This document shows, piece after piece, positions 1 through 5,532 of a stretch of 10,287 nt of DNA. Both the position numbers and the translations under genes were made by a program. Origin of the DNA: Actinomycetota bacterium (GTDB lineage Bacteria > Actinomycetota > Actinomycetes > Streptosporangiales > Streptosporangiaceae); assembly GCA_003168295.1 (NCBI GenBank), contig PMST01000587.1, positions 1 through 10,287 on the forward strand, given 5' to 3'. The notes beneath the pieces were generated by a model. It made no database searches. It was given only the letters and a program-made list of their open reading frames with translations, and was not told the DNA's origin. Numbering within the stretch: position 1 is the stretch's first letter; each line of letters begins with the position of its first letter.

Positions 1-37
1 CCCCGCAGCTGCCGCGTTCTATGTGAAAATCGGCGCG

Positions 38-715
38 CTATGAAGCGTCTCCGCCCTGATCAGCGTCATTATCTTTTGCGTCCGCGTGGTCGTCGTCAGC
101 GTCAGTGGGCGGCCAGGTGCGCAGTGGCGGCAATTTGTACAGGCTGTCTATGTTGAGCTGCTGCGCATCCTTCAGCACGACGTCCTGCTGCTCCTGTGCC
201 TTCTCGGCGGTCTGCTTGGCCAGCTCAGAGGCCAGCCCGCCGAGCTGCTGAACGCCCACGCTATCGATGACGATACGGCTCGTGGCGAAAATAACGATGC
301 CTTCCACGCGCCGTTGTTTTTCCTCGGGCAGGGAAAGAGCGGCGGCGACCTTCGCTACCTCGAATGGGTTCGCGGAATGCGCGGCCAATTTATTGCGCTC
401 TTCAATTATCCATTTATGGAATTTCATGACTGCCCCGTGAAGAGGCAGCTTCTGCACGTCTTCCGTGGTGAGCCCGAATCGCTTGCCTTTACTGAAGCAG
501 CGGGCGTAGGCGATCACCGTGGACGACCAGATCGCCAGCGGCAGAAGCGGGTCCCGGTCTTCCTCGGGCTTGGCCAGCTCGGCCAGCAGCCGCTTACAGC
601 CATCCATGACGAACTGAAGATCCTGGATGATCGCTGCCTGGTCAGCAAGGATGTACGCTGACGGCACATCGAGGGCGACAGTCACCATTGGCTTGTCAGG
701 CGATGCCGCGTCCAT
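38..715 (-). CDS. Hypothetical protein with HEPN-like R-x5-H motif
   Basis: A 225-residue soluble protein with no signal peptide or membrane segment. The ATG at 715 is chosen because GAGGAG lies 11 bases before it; the frame stays open to 781 without a comparable site. The N-terminal half looks helical. Residues 107-113 read RNKLAAH, following FHKWIIEE, which resembles the R-x4-6-H signature of HEPN domains, where Arg and His form the RNase site in many toxins and defence proteins. Residues 160-185 (SELAKQTAEKAQEQQ) look like a charged helix, and the C-terminus (about 203-223) is strongly acidic. The gene lies downstream of, and on the same strand as, the MpaB-like gene, but 196 bases with hairpins separate them, so it is probably transcribed alone. 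The HEPN assignment is inferred from one motif and helical context; it could equally be a structural helical protein. No partner antitoxin gene is adjacent in this window. Confidence 0.8.
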   Translation of the reverse strand: MDAASPDKPMVTVALDVPSAYILADQAAIIQDLQFVMDGCKRLLAELAKPEEDRDPLLPLAIWSSTVIAYARCFSKGKRFGLTTEDVQKLPLHGAVMKFHKWIIEERNKLAAHSANPFEVAKVAAALSLPEEKQRRVEGIVIFATSRIVIDSVGVQQLGGLASELAKQTAEKAQEQQDVVLKDAQQLNIDSLYKLPPLRTWPPTDADDDHADAKDNDADQGGDAS

Positions 716-779
716 TCCGTTTACCACTCCTCGTTCCGGCTTCCTGGGGCTCCGAGCGATTCGATCCTCGCACAGCGGC

Positions 780-807
780 AACTTATTCCCGTCTCACATC
801 GTGACAA
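780..807 (-). promoter_or_regulatory. Possible promoter for the HEPN-like gene
   Basis: On the minus strand TTGTCA (807-802) is followed after 16 bases by TAAGTT (785-780). The -35 box matches the housekeeping consensus at five of six positions; the -10 box matches at three. It lies about 65 bases upstream of the ATG at 715. The spacing is acceptable, but the weak -10 makes this tentative. Confidence 0.3.
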
Positions 808-814
808 GTTTCCT

Positions 815-834
815 GCCGATGCCGCCACATCGGC
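815..834. repeat. Inverted repeat, 7-bp arms
   Basis: GCCGATG (815-821) and CATCGGC (828-834) form a perfect stem with a 6-base loop, just upstream of the possible -35 box of the HEPN-like gene. It could be an operator or part of the 3' end of the oxygenase transcript. There is no T-run, so it is not a classical terminator. Confidence 0.4.
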
Positions 835-862
835 GCGGCCGGCGCGACCCGGGGAGGGCCTT

Positions 863-904
863 GATCGGGGACAGTAGCTGCTGCGGGATCGAGGACAGCA
901 GCTG
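863..904. repeat. 18-bp direct repeat containing a hairpin, beyond the oxygenase gene
   Basis: GATCGGGGACAGTAGCTG (863-880) recurs at 887-904 as GATCGAGGACAGCAGCTG, with two differences and a 24-bp period. Within the pair, AGCTGCTG (876-883) and CAGCAGCT (896-903) are perfect inverted arms around a 12-base loop. The hairpin sits eight bases past the stop of the minus-strand oxygenase gene, where a transcription end would be expected, but no T-tract follows. A role as terminator or as a protein-binding site is inference. Confidence 0.4.
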
Positions 905-911
905 ATGCTGG

Positions 912-1787
912 CTACGCAGCCGGGGCTGCGGGAGGCGCAGAGGTAGCCCAGCGGATGGCGTGGACCATGGCCCGGCCGGCCGGACGGACGACCACGGCCT
1001 CGGTTACCGGCAGGCGGGGCAGGCGGAGCGGCCGGCGGGCCCAGCCAGGCAGCAGCGACACTGCGGCCGCGGCCAGGACCCCGTAAGGGGCCCGGGCGAT
1101 GACCGGGAGCGGAGGACTGATCAGCAGGAACCTGGCCGCGTCGCGCGCGTCGGCGGTGGCGGTCAGCTCGGCCCGGTACTGGCCGATCCGGTCGGCGAGC
1201 TCGGCTTCGGTGCGAGGCGGGTCGGGCACGCCCAGCTCGATGCCGATCCGGGCCATGTCGGCGACGTAACCGTCGCGCCCGGCCTGGTCCAGGGGCTGAA
1301 TGCCGAACCGGGTGTGAGCCCGCAGGAAGCTGTCCGTCTCGGCGATGTGCACCCAGGTCAGCAGGTGCGGATCCGAGGCCGCGTACGGCCGCCCGTCGGG
1401 CGCGGTCCCGGTCACGTGCTGGTGGACGGCCTTGACTCGCGCGATCGCCTCCTGGGCGTCGCCAGCCTGGCCGAACGTGGTGACCGCGAGGAAGTAGCTG
1501 GTCCGCTGCAGCCGCCCCCAGGGGTCGCCGCGGTAATCCGAGTGCTGAGCCACGGCGGCCATGGCCAGCGGATGCAGCGACTGGAGCAGCAGGGCCCTGA
1601 TCCCGCCGATGAACATCGACGAGTCCCCGTTTACCCGGCGGACCGGCCGGTCCTCGGCGAACCAGTGCTCGCCTCCGGCCTGGTGGATCTGCCGCCGCCG
1701 CGTCGAGCCCTGCGGCCCGGCGACGCGTTCGAAGATGGCCGAGCCGATCCGGCCACGTAGTCGATCTGCGGCACCCAGGTTTCCCAC
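912..1787 (-). CDS. MpaB/rubber oxygenase-type (DUF2236) protein
   Basis: A 291-residue protein of the oxygenase MpaB family (DUF2236), which includes latex-clearing rubber oxygenases and fungal MpaB; characterised members are haem-dependent oxygenases. Family features are visible: an N-terminal RGRIGSAIFERVAGPQGS segment (about 11-28), then LLLQSLHPLAMAAV with His72 (a conserved His, likely haem-related), DPWGRLQRTSYFL (about 88-100), and DPHLLTWVHIAETDSFL (139-155) with His141 and His147. A hydrophobic segment near residue 230 (GVLAAAAVSLLPGW) is also typical. There is no signal peptide. The start is GTG at 1787, with only a weak purine stretch before it; an ATG at 1795 is out of frame. Length is usual for the short bacterial subfamily. 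Substrate cannot be read from sequence. Actinomycetes carry several such paralogues, mostly of unknown role. Confidence 0.88.
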   Translation of the reverse strand: MGNLGAADRLRGRIGSAIFERVAGPQGSTRRRQIHQAGGEHWFAEDRPVRRVNGDSSMFIGGIRALLLQSLHPLAMAAVAQHSDYRGDPWGRLQRTSYFLAVTTFGQAGDAQEAIARVKAVHQHVTGTAPDGRPYAASDPHLLTWVHIAETDSFLRAHTRFGIQPLDQAGRDGYVADMARIGIELGVPDPPRTEAELADRIGQYRAELTATADARDAARFLLISPPLPVIARAPYGVLAAAAVSLLPGWARRPLRLPRLPVTEAVVVRPAGRAMVHAIRWATSAPPAAPAA

Positions 1788-2149
1788 CTACTCATTATCA
1801 ACGCATTTCGCCCACAGTCTCCGGTGAGGTCTTCGTCGCGTTTCGGCTGGGTCTGTGTTCACGCTGGTTTGGGCTTGTGTCCGCCGCGTAGCTGTCGCGG
1901 GCTAGAAGCACCGCTTAAGGATTTTGCTGGCGGGTTCTGGTGGTGGATCCGGGCCTGGCGGTGCATCGGGGGGACCGGAGTACCCCCGATCGACCGCGAA
2001 ACCCGGATCCACCGCACAGGCGAGCCTTCACACGACCACCGTGGTACCGGTAGCCCCTCCTGACTCAGTCGTCTCGCGCGGGGCCGTTTACCAGGGAGGA
2101 TTGGGGTCTTTGGGAGGTTTTGGTGGGTTATGCTGGCACATGCCCACCT
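1788..2149. other. Gene-free stretch upstream of the oxygenase gene
   Basis: No convincing gene on either strand; open frames here have no recognisable protein features. It holds a 72-base imperfect hairpin (listed separately) and, at 2095-2130, a G/T-rich stretch of GGAGG, GGGTC and TTTGG words leading into the transposase remnant. Together with that remnant it looks like decayed mobile DNA. Confidence 0.5.
1942..2013. repeat. Large imperfect inverted repeat (72 bases)
   Basis: Outer arms GGTGGATCCGGG (1942-1953) and CCCGGATCCACC (2002-2013) are perfect 12-bp complements. Inside, CGGT (1959-1962) pairs with ACCG (1993-1996) and ATCGGGGG (1965-1972) with CCCCCGAT (1983-1990), leaving a 10-base apical loop. 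Such stems are typical of dispersed palindromic repeats or non-autonomous mobile elements. A transcription terminator is less likely because no T-tract adjoins it. Confidence 0.65.
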
Positions 2150-2372
2150 ATGCGTCACCGCGGCGGCCGCCCCAAAAGCCCTGGCAGCGGCCTCATCCCG
2201 GTCACGCTCGGCGAGGTCAGACGTCTCCTGGCACATTTAACTGCCCAGCATCCAGCCCGCGACGCAGCCCCGGCCTGGTCCCGGTGGCCCAGGCGCCCAC
2301 CAGCACCGCGCCAAAATCAGCCACTACCAGCGAAGACAGGCCAATTACAACGAAGCGCTGCTGGAGTATTAA
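2150..2372 (+). pseudogene. C-terminal remnant of an IS transposase, frameshifted
   Basis: The frame from 2150 encodes GRPKSPGSGLIPVTLGEV then RRLLAHL and, further on, WSRW. One base near 2294-2298 (an extra C in CGCCCACC) shifts the frame. From 2298 the next frame reads HQHRAKISHYQRRQ and ends ANYNEALLEY before TAA at 2370-2372. The combined pattern (L-I-P-x-T/S-x-x-E-[IV]-R-R-L-L, then W-R-R-R-H-Q-x-R-A-K-x-S-H-Y) matches the C-terminal tail I know from DDE transposases of actinobacterial insertion sequences. The exact IS family is not certain. The catalytic DDE core is absent, so the element cannot move itself. It marks this stretch as a former insertion site next to the low-GC genes. Confidence 0.7.
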
Positions 2373-2393
2373 TCGTCAAGCTGGAACGGTGGA

Positions 2394-2465
2394 AAGATGA
2401 CGCTCAAGCGTCAGGATCCGATAGCGGCTATCATCTTAGGCGCTGTCAACGATTGCTTGACAGCG
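2394..2465. other. Cluster of inverted repeats: possible structured RNA or recombination site
   Basis: Four nested or consecutive stems lie within 72 bases. AAGAT (2394-2398) pairs with ATCTT (2433-2437). Inside it, GACGC-TCAA-GCGTC (2399-2412, drawn with a four-base loop) and GATAGC-G-GCTATC (2420-2432) form two hairpins, each abutting one end of the outer stem, as in a three-way junction. Then CGCTGTCAA (2441-2449) and TTGACAGCG (2457-2465) form a perfect 9-bp stem with a 7-base loop. The cluster starts 22 bases after the transposase remnant stop. It could be a small RNA, an IS-end or recombination substrate, or operator DNA. A 34-codon frame (2397-2501) overlaps it. Confidence 0.4.
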
Positions 2466-2572
2466 AACGGGCTGGATCGTCATCGGTGTACACCAACCTA
2501 AGTGAGCGTCTGGTAAATCGGAACGGGACGGATGCCTGGATGGCTCAGCTGGAGATGGCGGCGTGTTAAAAC

Positions 2573-2833
2573 GCTCGCCAAGAGAGCTTCGCACTCAGCG
2601 ATTCCTCACACGCCGCATCTAACTCTCGTCTCCACATGATCTCCCAACGATCTCCACACGATCTCCATGACGTCATCGCACTGTCTAAACCGGCTTCCAT
2701 ATCGCCTTTAGAAGTGCCATAAGCATTCGTGGGACGGTTAGCACCCTATAAGAGCACTAGGCACATCTTCGATTCGGTCTTACAGTGAGCCTCGCCACGC
2801 AAGCTACGTCGGAAAGCCGAAAAGGGAGGAAGT
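2573..2833. promoter_or_regulatory. Upstream region of the glycine-repeat gene
   Basis: No gene is seen here. The stretch is AT-richer than the flanks. It contains the 11-bp tandem repeats (2629-2672) and a perfect 10-bp palindrome ATGACGTCAT (2667-2676). TATAAG at 2747-2752 could be a -10 element, but no good -35 lies at the right distance. The ribosome binding site GGGAGGA (2824-2830) is strong and lies just before the ATG at 2834. Confidence 0.4.
2629..2672. repeat. Four tandem 11-bp repeats (iteron-like)
   Basis: Units: TCTCCACATGA (2629-2639), TCTCCCAACGA (2640-2650), TCTCCACACGA (2651-2661) and TCTCCATGACG (2662-2672, diverged at its end). A period of 11 bp places each copy on nearly the same face of the helix, as in arrays of operator half-sites or iterons. 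It lies about 160 bases upstream of the glycine-repeat gene and merges into the palindrome ATGACGTCAT. Confidence 0.7.
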
Positions 2834-3541
2834 ATGTCTGGACTGCTCGGAACTTCAACCGTTGCTGGAGAACCCGGCGTGAAGGGTGACGCAGGATCTA
2901 CCGATAATGACGGTGTTCAGGGTTTTACGTCGAGCCCAAGTAATGCGGGAGTAATTGGTGTCAACAATGCCGCCGGTGTCGGTGTCCATGGTGTCAGCGA
3001 GGGTCACGATGGTGTACAAGGGGACGCTAAGACGATAGACCATGCTGGCGTAGTCGGTCATAACACGACCGGCGTCGGTGTCATAGGCATTAGCGAAGGA
3101 CATGACGGAGTCCAAGGCTTCTGCTCTACAAGTCAACGCACGGGCGTGGTCGGGTCCCACTCTGGGGATGGCGTTGGGGTTCTCGGTCAAACAGAGAGTG
3201 GCGTCGGAGTACACGCGATTAGTAAGACAGGAACAGGGCTGATCGCAAGTGGTAGCCCCGCTGGATCTTTCGACGGGGACGTTTACGTGTCCGGCAATCT
3301 TCTAGTTTCTGGTCAGAGCATTGCGAGCCTGGCGCAGCAGGTTACGGCTCAAGCGCAACAGATTACGGCTCAAGCGCAGCATATTTCCGCGGTCCAGCAG
3401 CAGTTGGCTGCGACTACGCAAACAGTTTCAGCTCTTCAGGCACAGTTGAACTCTGTCAGCCAGAATTTGACCGCTCGTGTCACGCAAACGGAAGCTGCCA
3501 TCAGCGATCTTAAGGCCCGTGTAACGCAACTCGGTGGGTAA
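2834..3541 (+). CDS. Glycine-rich repeat protein with C-terminal coiled coil
   Basis: A 235-residue protein in two parts. Residues 26-122 hold three repeats of 32-33 residues (26-58, 59-90, 91-122) that begin DGVQG, contain GV[IV]G about 14 residues on, and then GVGVxG; the first two end SEGH. A half-repeat continues to about 145. Regular G-V-x-G spacing suggests a beta-solenoid or fibrous fold. FDGDVYVSGNLLVSG (146-160) resembles the G-x-V-x-V-x-G-N-L-x-V-x-G segment that closes such repeat regions in bacterial surface proteins and phage tail fibres. Residues 165-233 form an unusually clean heptad coiled coil, with aliphatic residues at 170, 177, 184, 191, 198, 205, 212, 226 and 233; only 219 (Thr) breaks it. 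This suggests an oligomeric rod. There is no signal peptide or membrane anchor. The start is fixed by GGGAGGA at 2824-2830. Codon use is less GC-biased than in the flanking genes. Function unknown; fibre, adhesin or scaffold is inference. Confidence 0.85.
   Translation: MSGLLGTSTVAGEPGVKGDAGSTDNDGVQGFTSSPSNAGVIGVNNAAGVGVHGVSEGHDGVQGDAKTIDHAGVVGHNTTGVGVIGISEGHDGVQGFCSTSQRTGVVGSHSGDGVGVLGQTESGVGVHAISKTGTGLIASGSPAGSFDGDVYVSGNLLVSGQSIASLAQQVTAQAQQITAQAQHISAVQQQLAATTQTVSALQAQLNSVSQNLTARVTQTEAAISDLKARVTQLGG
3332..3373 (+). repeat. 21-bp tandem duplication in the coiled-coil region
   Basis: GCGCAGCAGGTTACGGCTCAA (3332-3352) is repeated at 3353-3373 with two changes (G to A in each case). The unit is exactly seven codons, one heptad of the coiled coil, so the rod appears to have been lengthened by recent tandem duplication. 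A third, more diverged copy may begin at 3374. Confidence 0.75.
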
Positions 3542-3837
3542 TTTTGAGCCTTGAGAGGCTAATCATCGAGCACAGGGGTATTTAGGACGGGCCTCTGCCT
3601 CGGGTACTGCGGGTGAGGCGCAGCGCCTAAGGTCTCGGGAACGGACGTCTGCACATGAGAGCAGCCCATACAAGGCTGGGTGACTAACTGAGTGACAATC
3701 ACCACGAACACCCGCGGACTTGCACGTATCTTAATGAACTTGTTTCCGCAGGTCCCCTCCTGAGATGCTCCTGGTTCCCGACTGGTAGTACTACGCTTAC
3801 AAGCGAATGGTCATCGACAGCTCTCTATGAGAAAATC
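3542..3837. other. Intergenic stretch between convergent genes
   Basis: No gene is supported. It contains a weak stem AGCCT-TGAG-AGGCT (3547-3560) just after the stop of the glycine-repeat gene, a perfect 13-bp palindrome AGGCGC-A-GCGCCT (3616-3628), a stem CAGCC (3662-3666)/GGCTG (3674-3678), and the palindrome GTAGTACTAC (3785-3794). Some of these may end transcription from the two convergent genes. None has a T-tract, so no intrinsic terminator is called. Confidence 0.4.
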
Positions 3838-4380
3838 TTAAGCGGTGTTCCCTTCGGGTGTTCCAGGGAGATTTATCTCTCCCTCGGCAGGCAGAGTTCC
3901 ATGTACTCCTAAATCCTGTCTTGCGGACTGATAAAAAGCACTCCGAGCAGTAGCTGCCTGTCTGAGCTCTTGCTGCCATTCAACTTGTGTACTGCCTCGC
4001 ACATGATGCTCTAGACGCCAAGCACAGCTATGCCATTGTCTTGCCGCCTCGATGGTATTAGCACTCCCCATGAGAAGCACTGCCTCCCATTTCATTCCCC
4101 GATCTGCATCCGCGGCGGGTTCAATAAGCCCCGCTTCAAGATCGAGAGGCGGCAAATATTCTGGCATGCCACTACCTGCAGCGATCCGGCGGGAAATATC
4201 TATAATCTTCTTTACTGCATATCCATATTCCATATAGGCGACAGCCCGATTCTCGTCCCATTTAGCTTCTCGCTCCCTCTGCCAACGCGTCCGCTCATTG
4301 GCGAAAGTAGCAAAAAAAGAGGCGCCCGCTCCCACGACTACGCCAACAAGCGTAGGAAGCTGTGCAGCGAAACTGGTCAC
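3838..4380 (-). CDS. Membrane-anchored hypothetical protein
   Basis: A 180-residue protein with one N-terminal hydrophobic segment (about 8-28, LPTLVGVVVGAGASFFATFA) followed by a charged helix (ERTRWQREREAKWDENR, 29-45). This suggests an N-terminal anchor with a helical cytoplasmic domain. Later conserved-looking parts are AYMEYGYAVKKI (48-59), KWEAVLLMGSANTIEAARQW (97-116) and ARSAFYQSARQDLG (145-158). It resembles a family of uncharacterised proteins that I recall as common in streptomycetes and relatives; no function is assigned. The ATG at 4380 has AGAAGG eight bases upstream, so the start is secure. Base composition is lower in GC than the genes from 4676 on, and it shares this with the convergent glycine-repeat gene, which suggests a common transferred origin. 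The C-terminal 20 residues, rich in Gly, Pro and Glu, look disordered. Confidence 0.8.
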   Translation of the reverse strand: MTSFAAQLPTLVGVVVGAGASFFATFANERTRWQREREAKWDENRAVAYMEYGYAVKKIIDISRRIAAGSGMPEYLPPLDLEAGLIEPAADADRGMKWEAVLLMGSANTIEAARQWHSCAWRLEHHVRGSTQVEWQQELRQAATARSAFYQSARQDLGVHGTLPAEGEINLPGTPEGNTA

Positions 4381-4675
4381 TTAGCCCACCTTCTTTATTC
4401 TCATCCCTGCCATAAGAGTGCGCGCGACTAGAACCGGGGCCGATCGAGCATGTCCGGCAGCCTATCGGCGGAAGCCGGGCTGGGAGCCAAGAGATCGGAC
4501 CTGCGATGAAGACCTCCCGGTCGGCACCCGGCTCCGGGCGATCCTCCGTCGCGGCGCGCTCACGTCCGGGCCGGTCAGAGCCGGCGGGCTTTAGTTTCGC
4601 AGCCGTGGCGACGGGGCGGGCCAAGGGCTAGGCTTCCGTTGCGGATGGCCACTGATTCGAAAACTAGCGAGGGTC
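4381..4675. other. Intergenic stretch upstream of divergent genes
   Basis: Composition changes sharply here, from AT-richer on the left to GC-rich from about 4430. Short ATG frames exist (4506-4631, 41 codons, rich in Arg, Ser, Gly and Pro), but none shows a protein feature or convincing ribosome site. The region must hold promoters for the membrane-anchored gene (minus) and the PhyH gene (plus); no consensus boxes stand out. Confidence 0.4.
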
Positions 4676-5485
4676 ATGGTACCGGTGCTCACCGATGATG
4701 ACGTGGTGGCGGCCTTCGCCCGGGACGGCGTCGCATGCCTGCGTTCGGTCCTGGATGCCGGGGAGGTCGCCACTGCCGCCGACGCGATCGATGCGGTACT
4801 GGCCACGCCGGGCCCGCTGGCGCAGGCGGCGAGCGGGCCCGATGACCCGGGCGCTTTCCTTGAGGACTTCTGCCGGTGGCAGGACATACCCCAGATCGAG
4901 CGGCTGGCGCGGTACTCGCGGGTTCCCGCTCTCGCTGCCGCTTTGATGGCCACACCGCAAGTCCGCTTCTACCATGATCACGTCCTGGTGAAGGAAGGCC
5001 GGACCAGGCAGCACACGCCATGGCACCAGGACCAGCCCTATTACAATGTCGACGGTCGCGGCGTGAGCGCGTGGATCGCGCTGGACCCGGTGCCCGAGGA
5101 CGGGTGCCTGGAATTGGTGGCTGGCTCGCACCGCGGACCCTGGCTCATGCCGCGGACGTTCCTGCACCGGCAGGCACGCTGGTTTCCCGAGGGGAGCCTG
5201 GCGGAGCTGCCTGAGATCGAGGCCGACCGCGACGCGTTCGACATCCGGCGATTCGACTTGCAGCCCGGTGACGCCATCTTCTTCGACTTCCTGACCGTGC
5301 ACGGAGCGCCCGGATTCCGCTATCCCAGCCGGCGGCGGATCCTGTCGCTGCGGTACCTGTCCGCCGGTGCCCGGCACGCACCGCGCGGCTGGCGCACCTC
5401 ACCGCCCTTCGATGACCTCGAAAGCCAGCTGCCCGCCGGCGCGGCCATGGACCATCCCCTGTTCCCCGTGGTCTGGCCGGTCTAA
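4676..5485 (+). CDS. Phytanoyl-CoA dioxygenase (PhyH) family protein
   Basis: A 269-residue Fe(II)/2-oxoglutarate-dependent oxygenase of the PhyH family. The iron triad is visible: His117 and Asp119 in HTPWHQDQPYYN and the distal His209 in FFDFLTVHGAPG. Arg220, eleven residues past His209 in the SRRRILSLRYL strand, is positioned to bind the 2-oxoglutarate carboxylate. GCLELVAGSHRGPW (about 143-156) is the typical core segment after the HxD strand. The N-terminus (LTDDDVVAAFARDGVACLRS) is also standard for the family. The fold is a cytoplasmic double-stranded beta helix. Members hydroxylate very different small molecules, so the substrate cannot be assigned; nearby genes give no pathway. The ATG at 4676 follows GAGGG with only two bases between, so GTG at 4685 with a better spacing of 11 bases is an alternative start. 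It is convergent with the isomerase-like gene, 47 bases away. Confidence 0.92.
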   Translation: MVPVLTDDDVVAAFARDGVACLRSVLDAGEVATAADAIDAVLATPGPLAQAASGPDDPGAFLEDFCRWQDIPQIERLARYSRVPALAAALMATPQVRFYHDHVLVKEGRTRQHTPWHQDQPYYNVDGRGVSAWIALDPVPEDGCLELVAGSHRGPWLMPRTFLHRQARWFPEGSLAELPEIEADRDAFDIRRFDLQPGDAIFFDFLTVHGAPGFRYPSRRRILSLRYLSAGARHAPRGWRTSPPFDDLESQLPAGAAMDHPLFPVVWPV

Positions 5486-5532
5486 CGGCGTCATGGCGTT
5501 CGCTTATCCGGTCCCTGGTCAGAGTCTGCGCA

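Noticed and set aside
960..1760. 266-codon open frame on the plus strand opposite the MpaB-type gene
   Set aside because: Low-complexity composition and no motif, while the minus-strand frame has clear family motifs.
1859..2236. 125-codon minus-strand frame across the large hairpin
   Set aside because: It runs through the inverted repeat and the transposase tail on the wrong strand; no protein feature or ribosome site was seen.
2629..2672. CRISPR array
   Set aside because: The 11-bp units are directly adjacent with no unique spacers, so this is a tandem repeat and not a CRISPR.
3542..3837. tRNA or other RNA gene between the convergent genes
   Set aside because: Several short stems exist, but no cloverleaf, no GGTTCGAATCC-like T arm and no CCA end could be found.
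4506..4631. 41-codon frame overlapping an upstream short frame by ATGA
   Set aside because: No ribosome site or conserved-looking segment. Arg/Ser/Gly/Pro composition is what random high-GC DNA gives.
4664..5377. 237-codon open frame on the minus strand opposite the PhyH gene
   Set aside because: The plus-strand frame contains the HxD...H iron site; the opposite frame shows nothing recognisable.
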